In this document: positions 9,682-20,702 of the stretch, one piece after another
How positions within the stretch are numbered: position 1 is the stretch's first letter
Layout: the number at the start of each line of letters is the position of its first letter
NCBI GenBank assembly: GCA_958299035.1
Contig: CATQJL010000112.1
Span: forward strand, 44,288,941 to 44,352,940
Length of the DNA: 64,000 nucleotides
Direction: 5' to 3'
Source: Cylicocyclus nassatus
Taxonomy: Eukaryota; Nematoda; Chromadorea; Rhabditida; Strongylidae
Notes under the pieces: model-generated
The model's input: the letters and a program-made list of their open reading frames with translations, nothing else
Databases searched by the model: none
What the model was told of the DNA's origin: nothing
Program-made: the position numbers and the translations under genes

Positions 9682-11843
9682 GTCAGGACAGGATGCTGCC
9701 TTGACAAGAATACTGCCCTCGAACTTTTTCAGTTTCATATTTGGGGTTGTAATCAACCTACCACAACAAAATTCTGAAATTTTCAGATTACCGAGCCACT
9801 GCATTTAAAGATGGCCAAACAGCATGAAAATTCAAATATGCACAGCTTCAGGATATGCAGCTTTCTTCAAGCTGCGCTCCCAAAATGAGATATTGAATTG
9901 CTGCATTTACGTGACAGAGAAATCTCACAGGCAAAATATGTGTACATAACAATTTTGTATAACTTACTATCAAAATCTCTACCTTTTTCAAATCTTATCT
10001 ACACTGATGTTATTATTTTAGTATGTTTCTTGAAGCGTTTGGCGACCGTGAACTCACTTGGACTTCGATTTTTGCAGTTCGAATTAGCCGCACAAATGCA
10101 ATGTAAGTGCGAAACTGCTCAAGGGCAGTGAGGTCGCAATGTTACAACAGTAGGGATTTCGCAACGATTTGCGTCTATATTTTCGGGAAACTTTCATTCA
10201 TAAAAATTTCAATAAAGGACCTTGAAAAATGCTTGGGCTCTAAAGTTATTCGCAATCAACACGTTGGATAACTCCGATAAGTAACAATTTTATAGTTCGG
10301 AGATCTGCAAAGTTACCGCCCATACTTCCTAAATCAAATTCCATCTAAATCTGGAACAATTCCTTTCTTTTCTGCAAAAAATGTCTCAGTGTAACTCTTG
10401 AATGCGATGATAAAATGTGGTGCCAGTGGCTGCATTCGTGGCTATCATGATAACCACTCAATAACAAAAAATGATCACTTACTGCTAACTTGGTATGATG
10501 ATTGGAAACAGAACCTTTTGTCAATACTTAGTGAAACTGTTGAAACAAGATTGGAATAATGGTGATTAGGAAACATTGGCTATCATTCAATCCCTGACTA
10601 AGAGACAAGAGCACGCTTTGCATACGTCTGATTAACAAATTCATGAGTTGTTCTAACGCGTTTTGGTAAATCACTATTGTAAATTCGTAAAAAAAAAACA
10701 TCTTAAGCTCGTCAAACAATACGAGTTTTAACATGCTCTTTTAAGATGCTCAAGCAGAAAAACCATTCAGGTAGAGTAAAAATCAGGAAAATGCGGTTGC
10801 TAAAAATGCGTGCGCGTCGCGCGCGGTCGCATCATCGTCATTATTATTCGATGCACTATAGGCAGGCAATACATACGCTTTTGTGAAACCGGCTAAAAAT
10901 CCACATTACACGTTAACTTCTTCTAGGTGGCAGGAGGCATAGTCCTTCTTCAAAGCTGGGGCCAAATATGGCACTAGAAAAGAAGCTTTCAATCTCTGCT
11001 GCAAGTTTTCTCCACTGGCCAAGGGAATTCTGTAAAATCAGAAGTGATCTGAGTAAGATGTCTGCCAATTTCAAACATGCAGCTATACTCGAGTTTCACA
11101 AAACGCGTGCAAAAAATAGAGGCTTGCACACTTTCTCCTGACCGTAATAATTTTCACGGCAGGCATCTATTCTGTGACTATCACACCCACAACTTTTAAT
11201 GGATAGAAAAGAGCGCAGGTTATTAATTCAACAGCATTAGCAACAAGCTTGAATTTTACAAGAAATTTTTGAAAGAAAATATCGCGAAAAAGTCGGAAGT
11301 ACTCACTTTTTTCTGGCATCTCGGCGGGTTCAAAAATTGGTCATTTTCGAACTTATTTCATTTTTCTCCTCTGAAAAGTGAGAAACCCCTAGGGCTTTTA
11401 TACCATCAAATGAACTAGGTCTACTCTTGCTGCATAGTGCAAAAGACCTGCAATCGCCTTTTGCTTCAAAGTCTTATGTGGCACGGAAAGGCCCGACGAT
11501 CATTGAAGTTAGCGATTAAATTTTTCGGCTCAGAATTCATGAAGAATTTTGTTCAAAAAGTATCTTGTAGCACAATGTTTCCCAATCCTTATGCATATTT
11601 TTTGTAATTGATTCAGCTATTCCTCTTGGATTTAGGGCAAAAAGTAAAAAGCAAAAGTTTCAGGTTTAGTCTCTTTTATTTGAAGGCTCAGAACTTTGGA
11701 ATGAACGAAGATGTACGAAAGCGAAGGACCACTCAGAAAACTAGAAAAAAGCTCTTTCAGATAGCGTAAAAAGTTTTTGAGGGAATTGATTACACATCAA
11801 ATACCAGCTCTTGGAAGAAGAGGTGAGAAAAACGTGCATTAAT
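9682..11843. other. No gene recognised
   Basis: AT-rich with scattered short frames. Near 9787 the word CCGAGCCACTGCATTTAAA is a lone end of the AAAGGCAGTG foldback family (see 12875 and 48122). A patch near 10605-10630 (AGCACGCTTTGCATAC) recurs in the foldback at 46.7 kb. Nothing else is assignable. Confidence 0.35.
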
Positions 11844-12842
11844 TAGGCTTGATACATACCTAGCGTCGGGTGTCCATACCTGGAGGTAGCAGCAACGCTT
11901 TTAGTGCGTAATGATTGCAGCGGAGTGACGCCGCTGCCTAGCGCTGCAACAGCTAACATGAAAGATCATGTCCATACCTAGCGAGTCATTTTTGAGCAGC
12001 GCTGCGCAGCGCTGCTCGAGCTGATCAGCGCTGCAACTAGATTTGCAGCTGAGTTACGCTCACTTTTTCTGAGCTTATCTCAGCTGCTTTGAGCGTATCT
12101 CAGCTGCTTTAAACTGCAAACAGCTGCTTTTATTTGAACTACTTAGGCTTGATACATACCTCGCTGCTTAGGTATGGACAAAATGTGCGAGCAGCGAGAG
12201 CAGCGCTGCTTGAGCTGAGCAGCGCTGCAACTTGAGCTGAGCAGCGCTGCAAGGAACGAAGGATTGCTGCCCCGCAACACCTCAAAACACGCGCTGCGTC
12301 CTAACTAGGGCGCGATAAATGCCTCAATACATAATTATCGTTTGACCTTGTTTTATGGGGTCACTTGCGCCTCAGTTCGTTTATCACTTGATTATTTTAT
12401 GCATATGTGTTGGTCGTGTGACGTCGACTTGCTTCTTTTTCTTTCATTGCATTATTTTTCAATTTTGGGCAAAATGGGATGATGAATCTTTGACAAAAAT
12501 TGAAAAAAAGGAAGAAAACTATCCAAAACACGCAAATTTCAAAAAAATGAGTTCAAAAACACATAAAATCAGCTGTTGCAGCTCAAAGCAGCTGAGATCA
12601 GCTCAGAGCAGCTGAGATACGCTCAGAAAAAGTGAGCGTAACTCAGCTGCAAAATCCAGTTGCAGCGCTGCTCAGCTTGAGCAGCGCTGCGCAGCGCTGC
12701 TCAGAATTGAGACGCTAGGTATGGACATGTTAGCTGCTGCAGCGCTAAGCAGCGACGTCACTCCGCTGCAATCAATACGCACTAAAAGCGTTGCTGCCAC
12801 CGCTACGTATGGACACCCGCCGCCAGGTATGTTTTAAGCCTT
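11844..12842. mobile_element. Foldback MITE of the TAGGCTTGATACATACC family
   Basis: The left end TAGGCTTGATACATACCTAG and right end GGTATGTTTTAAGCCTTA are inverted. Arms match over roughly 130 bp (shared GTGTCCATACC / GGTATGGACAC, CGTTGCTGC, ACTCCGCTGC). The interior is built of many CAGCGCTGC and CAGCTGCTTT words arranged as inverted pairs, giving a very strong secondary structure. A second family end in the same orientation starts at about 12142 (AGGCTTGATACATACCTCGC), and its partner appears to be the right end near 14205. No protein. Confidence 0.7.
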
Positions 12843-12874
12843 ACTTTTACCGGTTTTCAAGCTGCAATTAGTGC

Positions 12875-13291
12875 TTTAAAGGCAGTGGATCGGCAAAACT
12901 TGACAACCTAGGACTTTAACGCAGTAGGTTCCCTATCGTCCAAGTATGAAAACGGTGCAATCCCGGTTGCACAGCATGCCTTCCCTGTGGAGAAAATCGC
13001 TCTCAAATTTACACGCGCAAGCCAATCTTACACGCTTTCGGACGAGTTGGCAACTTCCTTCTCACCATTAGAGGTTGCCCTCCGCAATGCTATAATAATT
13101 GGGTCCCGCAACGATTCAGCGTCATCGGCCTTGCTCCACTCGTCCAATTTTGAAAGGAAGGGGGTTGAAAAACGCTCAATTTCGCCGTTTTCAAGCTCTC
13201 TAGAGTGGATTTTCGTGACCAGCGTACTGAATAACCCCAGATAAGCGAAAATTTGACTAGGTTGAAATTTGCCGAGCCACTGCCTTTAAAA
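12875..13291. mobile_element. Foldback MITE, AAAGGCAGTG family
   Basis: Left TTTAAAGGCAGTGGATCGGC, right GCCGAGCCACTGCCTTTAAA. The arms also pair at AACTTGACAACCTAG / CTAGGTTGAAATTTG. A related element is at 48122-48430, and related words (GGCAGTGTCCAGGCAAA) occur in the foldbacks at 15.4 kb and 19.4 kb. An 85-codon frame inside is not gene-like. Confidence 0.7.
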
Positions 13292-13615
13292 ACAAAGTCC
13301 GTTTTTCTTGTATGAGCAAGTCATGAATGCAACCTAAGACCATCAAATTAGGGTTTTAGAGGCGGATATGGTAAAAATTGAGATGAACTGGAGAGACATA
13401 CTCCATGAAGATGAAGGGATATGAAGTAATAAAAGTCAACTACAGATTGGCAATAATTTAAGAAACTGAGGGTGTGATTAGATAATTTCGCCTCCAGTGG
13501 ACTCCGATCATGTTATTGCCAGGCACACTCTCATTTGCTGGGACACCATTGATAAGGGTCGAATGGAATCAGTACATTTATGTTCCTCTTTTGTTTGCTC
13601 GCATGAGTCTACATA

Positions 13616-13772
13616 CAGGGCTCCTAAATTGCAGAGTCGTTTGCACCAGCGGTCGCGCGACCGGGCATTTTGCTGGCGCCGGCGCCATCGATCGAGGCGG
13701 CACCATTGATGCCCGGGCGCGACGCGGTTGCGCGACCGCTGGTGCAAACGACTCTGCAATTTAGGAGCCCTG
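13616..13772. mobile_element. 157-bp hairpin MITE, CAGGGCTCC ends
   Basis: Ends CAGGGCTCCTAAATTGCAGA and its exact complement at the right. Arms of about 55 bp are near-identical through GTTTGCACCAGCGGTCGCGC. The loop contains GGCGCC and ATCGAT palindromes. TA flanks both sides (13614-13615, 13773-13774), compatible with a TA target duplication. GC-rich compared with its surroundings. The open frames it creates on both strands are by-products of the palindrome. Confidence 0.8.
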
Positions 13773-13959
13773 TACTTTCTATTATAAATTTAAATGAAAA
13801 ATAAAACATGAATAACCCCTCATAAAAGTAGAACATACTCCAGATCCAACTCAAAACATGCCAATTTTCTCGTTTTCGACATTATAAAACTTGGCGATAG
13901 CACAGTTATTGTGGATGGTTTTTGCACTCACCGAGCACTCATGAAGCAGCCGACTGCAG

Positions 13960-14211
13960 CGCTGATCAGCCGAAGCAGCGCTGCCTTCGCTGCTCGTTGC
14001 TTTTGTCCATACCTATGCAGCGAGGGTGGAGGACTATATGTCGCCGAAAAAGGGCGGTCCCCGCGGTCATTTGCGACAAATACGCACCCTTGTACATGCG
14101 CGGACATGCGTTCTTGCAGGGAATCTGCGCGGAACTCTTTCAAATTCGGCGACATATAGTCCTCCACCCATGCAGCGAGGTATGCATCAAGCCCTATGAA
14201 TCAACCTAATA
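13960..14211. mobile_element. Right end of a GGCTTGATACATACC-family foldback
   Basis: CAGCAGCGCTG-type words, GCTTTTGTCCATACC and the terminal GCATCAAGCCCTA are inverted relative to the end at about 12142 (GGCTTGATACATACCTCGCT, GGTATGGACAAAATG). Between them lie two other MITEs (12875-13291 and 13616-13772), so this older element was split by later insertions. It also contains the 146-bp MITE described next. Confidence 0.55.
14024..14169. mobile_element. 146-bp MITE with a long direct duplication
   Basis: Terminal inverted repeats GGGTGGAGGACTATATGTCG (left) and CGACATATAGTCCTCCACCC (right), at least 24 bp. Immediately outside, ATGCAGCGA occurs on both sides (14015-14023 and 14170-14178), with up to 11 bp shared depending on where the end is placed. 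A 9-11-bp target duplication with long terminal inverted repeats is characteristic of Mutator-like (MULE) elements. It is inserted in the older foldback end. Confidence 0.7.
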
Positions 14212-15405
14212 CAATGCTGGCCAAAACTATAATTCCACGCTGAAAATTGCCGTAGCTCATCTGCTTCTCAATGAATTGATCTGAAATATGGTATAGTTGT
14301 TTGTTTAACAGGCTCCATCAGTAACTAGAACGGATCCCGTTTTTGTTTGATTATTCAGGAAAAAATCAAATTCGAAAAAAGCAGGATTGAAGGTTGACCA
14401 AAATTATAATTCCACCTAAGGTGTTTCTGTCCAGTAAAGTAGTTCTCGGCTTCCAAACTTTTTGTGCATATACATAGTTAAAAATCAAAACAGTTGCTTT
14501 AGTCCAGCTTACCATATCCTGTATAAGAATTGCTTATCCGCTTTTTTTGCTTCAAAATACTTTCATGCTTATTTTGTTTCCGAGATTGTGTTTTTATGGG
14601 CGATTCCGCAGTTTTTTGACTGATTTGGAAGCTATAGGGCTTCATCTTTCTTATAGATGCTTAGCGAAGTGAGAACTAGAAAAAAATTTGAGTTTTCGTA
14701 TCTAAAGCGCACCTGACATAGACCTAACAGCAAGCCTGCTCTCAAATTTTTGCCTTCAAAATTGGTTTATGTTATTTTCGTAAGCTCAAGATGATGTAAG
14801 GCATTATTTACATAAAAAGAAGTTTGTACACTATACTTACGATTGCTCGCCAAGTCACATTTTGCTTCTCAAAGGATAAACTTTCGCGATTCAATGATAA
14901 TATCTAGGTAATCCCAAAGTACTTACCAAGTGGTATCTTTCCTGATTTTTTGCCACAATTTAGCTGCTAGATAATGAAAACACCCTGTATTGTATGTTGC
15001 CTTGTGACCATGAGCATTACGGTCAGAACCAAAAATAAGTTCAAGGCTTCTGGCAAATAAGATTTTGCAGATTAAATTCCTCAATTAGCCTGCATGTTAG
15101 GACCTGCGGAAATCTGCGACCACTGCATCCGGACTCTTAAACGTACAAAAATCATGACTTATTATAAGCCGCTTATTTGTCGGTCTGTAAGTCTGTTACG
15201 AAAATACAGTGAGGAATGATTTACAATAGACTGCAGCATGTGAGGTTTTGATAGCGAGTATGGTTCATTTTTAATTAGGAACTATCTCACCGCAGTGAAC
15301 CTGGCAATAATCTAAAAGAAAGCCTTCACATCGTAAGTTTATCATCATTTCTTGGTGGCCAGTGCGAGCCTCTGCCAAGCAGAGGTGAAGCACTGGTGTT
15401 ATTAT

Positions 15406-15810
15406 ATACAATGTTATTACTCTACTTCACACTCATGAGGACATTGCAGAAAGAGATTGAAGACAAAAATTTGAGCGCAGGCCTGAGCTTAGGTCTATGT
15501 TGGGTGCCCTTTGAAGGCAGCGTCCAGGCAAATCTGGACATACGAGGTTCTGGTGTGGAAAGTAATTTGGCCAGTTTCGAGGCGAATATCTCAACTGTGA
15601 GTTCACCATTTCACCTGCCGCTTGGGCAGTGTTTTAGTTAGGGCTCCAAATTCCTTTCCACACCAGAACCTCGTATGTCCAGATTTGCCTGGACGCTGCC
15701 TTCAAAGGGCACCCAACATAGACCTAAGCTCAGGCCTGCGCTCAAATTTTTGTCTTCAATCTCTTTCTGCAATGTCCTCATGAGTGTGAAGTAGAGTAAT
15801 AACATTGTAT
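15406..15810. mobile_element. 405-bp near-palindrome in the centre of the large foldback
   Basis: Left ATACAATGTTATTACTCTAC and right GTAGAGTAATAACATTGTAT are exact complements. The arms continue through AGCGCAGGCC and CCAGGCAAATCTGGACATAC almost without mismatch, around a short central segment (about 15590-15655, including CTGCCGCTTGGGCAG). It shares GGCAGCGTCCAGGCAAATCTG-like text with the foldback at 19.4-20.7 kb, so the two are relatives. Confidence 0.8.
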
Positions 15811-16432
15811 AGTCGTCCTCACCCCACTAGTCGGTCGGTGGTCGAATTTGAATTCGAACTGGAGCAGGCTGACGGCGGCAGAGCGTGGCAGACCGCCCCT
15901 CAGCCAACTACTTGCACGAGCTTTTTTCTTATTTTTTTCGTGTTTCTTTGCTATCTCTCGTATTGCGGCGATGTTCTTGATCAGACTTTCAGATTTCTAC
16001 CGCTAACTCTTTAAAACAAACACTGGTTGAGAGAATTTCAGCCTTACCGCAAAAAAAGTCTAGGGTACATATTCCAACGAAAAACTTGACACATTTCATC
16101 AAATCACGTTTGTGTATATGTCACTTACCGGAAAAAAGAGATTTCTCATCCAAAAATCTCCAATCGCATCCTTCTTCCCGGTTTACATGGAAGAAAACGC
16201 AAAACAAACGAGCACATTTGCATAAAACAGTAGTCAGCAGTGCAAAATCTAAAAATCTGATAAATAACATTGCCGCAATACGAAAGATAGCAAAAAAAAC
16301 ACAAAGAAAATTGAGAAAAGCTCATGTGCAAGCGGTTGGCTAAGGAGCGGTCTGCCGCGCTCTACCGCGGCCGGTCTTCTCCAGTTCGAATTCAAATTCG
16401 ACCACTGACCGACTAGTGGGGTGAGGACGACT
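15811..16432. mobile_element. Second central foldback, AGTCGTCCTCACCCC ends
   Basis: Left AGTCGTCCTCACCCCACTAG, right CTAGTGGGGTGAGGACGACT. Arms of about 200 bp pair through GAATTTGAATTCGAACTGGA, the CGCTCTGCCGC-type region and CTATCTCTCGTATTGCGGC. The unpaired loop is about 16010-16235. It directly abuts the preceding 405-bp palindrome; together they fill the space between the two outer arms. Confidence 0.75.
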
Positions 16433-16915
16433 ATAATAACACCAGTGCTTCACCTCTGCTTCGCAGAGGCTCGCACTGGCCACCAAGAAATGATGATAAA
16501 CTTACGATGTGAAGGCTTTCTTTTAGATTATTGCCAGGTTCAATGCGGTGAGATAGTTCCTAATTAAAAAATGAACCATACTCGCTATTAGAACCTCACA
16601 TGCTGCAGTCTATTGTAAATCATTCCTCACTGTATTTTCGTAACAGACTTACAGACCGACAAATAAGCGGCTTATAATAAGTCATGATTTTTGTACGTTT
16701 AAGAGTCCGGATGCAGTGGTCGCAGATTTCCGCAGGTCCTAACATGCAGGCTAATTGAGGAATTTAATCTGCAAAAACTTATTTGCCAGAAGCCTTGAAC
16801 TTATTTTTGGTTCTGACCGTAATGCTCATGGTCACAAGGCAACATACAATACAGGGTGTTTTCATTACCTAGCAGCTAAATTGTGGCAAAAAATCAGGAA
16901 AGATACCACTTGGTA

Positions 16916-17159
16916 TAGGGCATTCGAAAAATCGCGACGATGGCGCGACCGCGCGCGACACGCACGCACCTTCTGGAAGCAGCATTTTCTTGCCTTTGAT
17001 CTATACTCGACTGATTTTTCTGCTTGATATGATGGTACTTGAACACTGGAAGTGACTGAGCTGAATGTTGAGGTGATGCCTCTTTGTATGAGGGTGTTAT
17101 GCCCCTGTGCGCGCAAAGTCCGCAGTCAAATCCGTCGTCACGATTTTACAAGTGAACCA
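16916..17159. mobile_element. 244-bp MITE in one arm of the large foldback
   Basis: The left arm reads (complement) CCACTTGGTAAGTACTTTGG without interruption. The right arm has CCACTTGGTA, then 244 extra bases, then TAAGTACTTTGG. The left arm thus serves as an empty site, and TA is the duplicated target. The ends (TAGGGCATTCGAAAAATCGC ... GATTTTACAAGTGAACC) resemble those of the GGGCATACTTCACGCGATTT family at 21963 and 27805. Interior GC-rich (GCGCGACCGCGCGCGAC). Confidence 0.8.
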
Positions 17160-17881
17160 TAAGTACTTTGGGATTACCTAGATATTATCATTGAATCGCG
17201 AAAATTTATCCTTTGAGAAGCAAAATGTGACTTGGCGAGCAATCGTAAGTATAGTGTACAAACTTCTTTTTATGTAAATAATGCCTTACATCATCTTGAG
17301 CTTACGAAAATAACATAAACCAATTTTGAAGGCAAAAATTTGAGAGCAGGCTTGCTGTTAGGTCTATGTCAGGTGCGCTTTAGATACGAAAACTCAAATT
17401 TTTTTCTAGTTCTCACTTCGCTAAGCATCTATAAGAAAGATGAAGCCCTATAGCTTCCAAATCAGTCAAAAAACTGCGGAATCACCCATAAAAACACAAT
17501 CTCGGAAACAAAATAAGCATGAAAGTATTTTGAAGCAAAAAAAGCGGATAAGCAATTCTTATACAGGATATTTGATTTTTTTCTGAATAATCAGACAAAA
17601 ACGGGATCCGTTCTAGTTACCGATGGAGCTTGTTAACAACTATATCAAATTTCAGATCAATCCATTGAGAAGCAGATGAGCTACGGCAATTTTCAGGGTG
17701 GAATTATAGTTTTGGCCAGCACTGTATAAAGCAAACAAAGTTTATTAACGAATAATATTGAAATACTCTTTGTTACATCAGTATTATGACAATGTTCGTA
17801 ATTGATGGCCATCTATACCAGTAATTCGAGAAAACCTTTTCAGAATCGTTGTGTATCGATGGGAATCGAGCGCCGTATATA

Positions 17882-18480
17882 TTAGGTCGCTCCGCAGTTC
17901 GTACCGTTTTCATAAAGCAACGAAAACACAAAATTTTGTCAACATTCCGTCAGTATGCTCCGTTGTTGCGCACAACCGTTTGCCACCTTGCTGTCAAATT
18001 TTCAATCCCATTTTTTTCCAGCTAGCCTGGTTTCAAAAAGTCGTCCAACCATGCCTGAGACCGTCCTTAGAATTGAAGCTCTGACGCCTTCATAAGAATT
18101 GTGGTAAAAAGAAAAAGATGGTAAACTGCTAGAGCGAGTTTCAGGAGTACATTGGATACTACTTTATGGGCAGCTGTTTTGTTCCCGTCTAGCAATGTTC
18201 AATGCAGAACCTCTCGTCCGTCAGAAATGTTTATTTAGGGGAAGTCCTGCAAACCCTTTTTTTCTGCATATATAATCCCTTTTTGTATCGTGTTGACGAG
18301 AAAGCGCTGATTTTCATAACTGACAAAAAATCTGCGTGAATCGCCTTTTTATAAGGAAAATGGGCGGGTACCAGAAGCTTCTTTTTGTCTGTTCAGAAAT
18401 CATTTTTGGAAGCTAAGCAGTCAAGACAGACCAGCTTTTCTTCAAAATTAAATATTCGTTTTAAGCAGATCAGCTTTTTC
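17882..18480 (-). mobile_element. Mariner relic
   Basis: The plus-strand end TTAGGTCGCTCCGCAGTTCG is a mariner-type terminal repeat. On the minus strand just inside it, the last codons of a mariner transposase are readable: LTARWQTVVRNNGAY then a stop. Mariner transposases commonly end with a similar RWxxxVxxxGxYF motif. Upstream, frameshifts and stops abound (GRLFETRLAGKKWD is a fragment). The other terminus is not seen, because a foldback starts at 18514. It shares several segments with the relic at 40908-41771. Confidence 0.65.
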
Positions 18481-18513
18481 TTCTGAATGCATTTTGTCGC
18501 AAATCGACTACCT

Positions 18514-19330
18514 CTTAGAAGGGAAGTTCGCTTAGTCGAAGTGGCGATTCGAAAGGAGATCTATACCAATGGATAGCGCTTAAAAAGCTGATCACAGATA
18601 TACCTTCTATATCTGCGATGCGTTGTTCTGAAAAAAGTTATGAGCTTTCCTAAAGCCAAATTTTCGTGCATTTTGTGCCGCAAAATCATGATAATTGTTA
18701 CACAAAAGTGTGCAAGCTTAAGCAAACCACCTAGTAAGCATTGTAGGTCTAATTCGAGTTCATCCGAACGCTATCGAATATTTTTCGATCATTTGTTCAT
18801 CCACAGGTCGTCATTTCATTCCTAGATCACACTTCCATTATGTATACAAAAAAGCCCCATAACCTCCATCTAGAAAAACGCATCGCGTAGGAAACTTTTT
18901 GAGAACTGCCAATGGATGGAACGTAAAACGATGTTCTCAAATATATCTTCAATATCTGCGACGCGTTCTTCTAGATGGAGGTTATGGGCTTTTTTGTAGG
19001 TATAATGGAAGTGTGATCTAGAAGGAAATGACGGCCTGTGAATAAACAACATGGTCGGAAAACACTCGAAAACGTTCGGATGAACTCAAATTAGACCTAC
19101 AATCCTTACTAGGTGGTTTGCTCAAGCTTGCACACTTTTGTGTAGCGATTATCATGATTTTGTGACTCAAAATGCACGAAAATTTAGCTTTAGAAAAGCT
19201 CATAACTTTTTTGAGAACAACGCATCGCAGATATAGAAAGTATATATGTAATCAGCTTTTTATGCTCTATCCATTGGTGTGGATCTCCTTCCGAATCGCC
19301 ACTTCGACTAAGTGAACTTCCCTTGTTAGA
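18514..19330. mobile_element. Foldback, CTAACAAGGGAA-type ends
   Basis: Left CTTAGAAGGGAAGTTCGCTT, right AAGTGAACTTCCCTTGTTAG. Arms of about 350 bp pair through TCGAAGTGGCGATTC, the CCAATGGATAG region, GTGTGCAAGCTTA and CATAACCTCCATCTAGA. The centre is near 18925. Relatives with the same AAGGGAA termini are at 44423, 61431 and (half) 38606. Confidence 0.8.
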
Positions 19331-19373
19331 CCCGTATGCATTAATATCTCTGTGGCGGTGGGAGCGCGCCCTC

Positions 19374-20702
19374 GTTATCAAAGGCAGTGTCTAGGCAAAT
19401 CTGCGCATATGGGTTTTTTGCCTGGAAACTGATGAGGAGGTTCTAGCCAGAGGTGCGATAGGTGGAGCCGGGCCCCCCAAAAGTGAAGGTGGTTCCAGCT
19501 ACCACGCCGGCCAAAAGTGAAGGTGGTAGTGCCGGACACTCACCTCCCAAAAACGTCGACCGGGGGGGGGGGGAGGGAAGCATTAACGTCTATCCTTCCA
19601 GGTCGTTGCCGCCAGTGCGCGGTATACAGCGTCATAAATATCTGAAATAAACGTGCTTATTAAATAGTGTATTTGGAAGTAAAACTCAGCGAAACTGTGC
19701 GTATTTCACTAATTAATTTTTGTTATAATGTACAGCGAAGAAAGTAGATCGATCCAGGCAGTAACCGTCGAGAACCAGAATTTCGAATGATAAAATAATG
19801 AAAAATCGTGAAAAATCATTCCACTGTTACAAATCTGCCAACTGAAGACCTCTGCAGTTGCGACTTCATAGGTTTTGAAGGGTAAGTGTTGTTCTACCAG
19901 ACAGTGAAAGAATCAGTTTGATTTGAGGAGTGGCCGATGAGAACGAGAACTTTGAAAAACCTTAAAAATCTTCTCAATTTTAGGTTGCTCAATGACAATT
20001 GACATTTAAACTCTTATAAATCCGGACTTTGAAGGTGTGTGATGTTGCGACTTCATAGATTTTGTAGGGTGAGGTTTGCTCTATCAGAATATATCTTAGC
20101 TGTACCGATCCATTGAAACATCGCCGAGATTCAGGCTCTTAAAAAAGCAGGTAAAAAACCGTTTTTCAGCTCATAACTTCTTCAAAATTGCATAATTCAT
20201 GTTGCGACTTCATAGGTTGGATTCTTCTCATCAAGAACTATGCTCCTAATACTTTCTTTTACACTCCTTTTGCTTATTTTCCTTCTTTTGAGCTTTAGCA
20301 AAAAAAATTTCAAACCCAAAAGTGAAGGGGGTCACCCTATACCAGCTCAAAAGTGAAGGTAGGCGGAGAATCGGCTCCGACTATCGCACCTCTGGTTCTA
20401 GCTAAGGTACTGCCCAAACCACAGCGCAAATGTTTCATTCACGGCTGAGATATCCGTCCCTAAACATTCCGCGGCTGCGCCACCTAACGCTTGGGATAGG
20501 TCCCATCGCGAACGTAGTGAGCGAAATCGTTTTCTGGTTACGGTCACGGCGCAGGCGCGGGGTTTTGGGGGACAGATTTTTCCTCCGTGAGTGTACAATT
20601 TGCACTGCCCCTTGGGCAGTGCCTTGGTTAGGACCCCCTCATCAACTTCCAGGCGAAAGACTCATGCGCCCAGGTTTGCCTGGACACTGCCTTCAAGGGG
20701 TT
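19374..20702. mobile_element. Foldback with GGCAGTGTCTAGGCAAATCT arm, split by a hAT-like foldback
   Basis: The left segment AAAGGCAGTGTCTAGGCAAA ... GGTTCTAGC pairs with GTTAGGACC ... TTTGCCTGGACACTGCCTT at about 20628-20697. Between GTTCTAGC repeats sits the 947-bp element described next. After it the host continues with TAAGGTACTGCCCAAAC, which pairs with GCACTGCCCCTTGGGCAGTG near 20600. Joining the two flanks restores the host element. Confidence 0.65.
19448..20394. mobile_element. hAT-type foldback, 947 bp, with 8-bp target duplication
   Basis: Ends CAGAGGTGCGATAG and CTATCGCACCTCTG are inverted. GTTCTAGC directly flanks both sides (19440-19447 and 20395-20402), a perfect 8-bp duplication as expected of hAT transposition. 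Each end contains AAAAGTGAAGG words (AAAAGTGAAGGTGGT left, AAAAGTGAAGGGGGTCACC right). A run of 12 G lies at 19562. The interior is AT-rich and has no transposase. A solo relative end is at about 9600. Confidence 0.85.

Larger units (their letters stand above)
14212..17724. mobile_element. Large Tc1-ended foldback (3.5 kb) with nested palindromes
   Basis: Left end CAATGCTGGCCAAAACTATA, right end TATAGTTTTGGCCAGCACTG, with TA on both sides. These closely match Tc1 termini (CAGTGCTGGCCAAAA). The arms run about 14212-15404 and 16434-17724 and can be followed base by base (GCCGTAGCTCATCTGCTTCT, AACGGGATCCGTTCTAG, TGAGCTTACGAAAATAACAT and complements). The arms differ by a roughly 150-bp segment present only on the left (about 14370-14515) and a 244-bp insertion only on the right (16916-17159). 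The centre consists of two further inverted repeats. No transposase frame. Confidence 0.85.

Noticed and set aside
11980..12320. Dense CAGCGCTGC/CAGCTGCTTT words, considered as tandem satellite or transcription factor cluster
   Set aside because: They are arranged as inverted pairs within foldback arms, so element structure explains them.
13497..13854. Overlapping frames on both strands with repeated peptide text
   Set aside because: Mirror translations of the 157-bp hairpin MITE.
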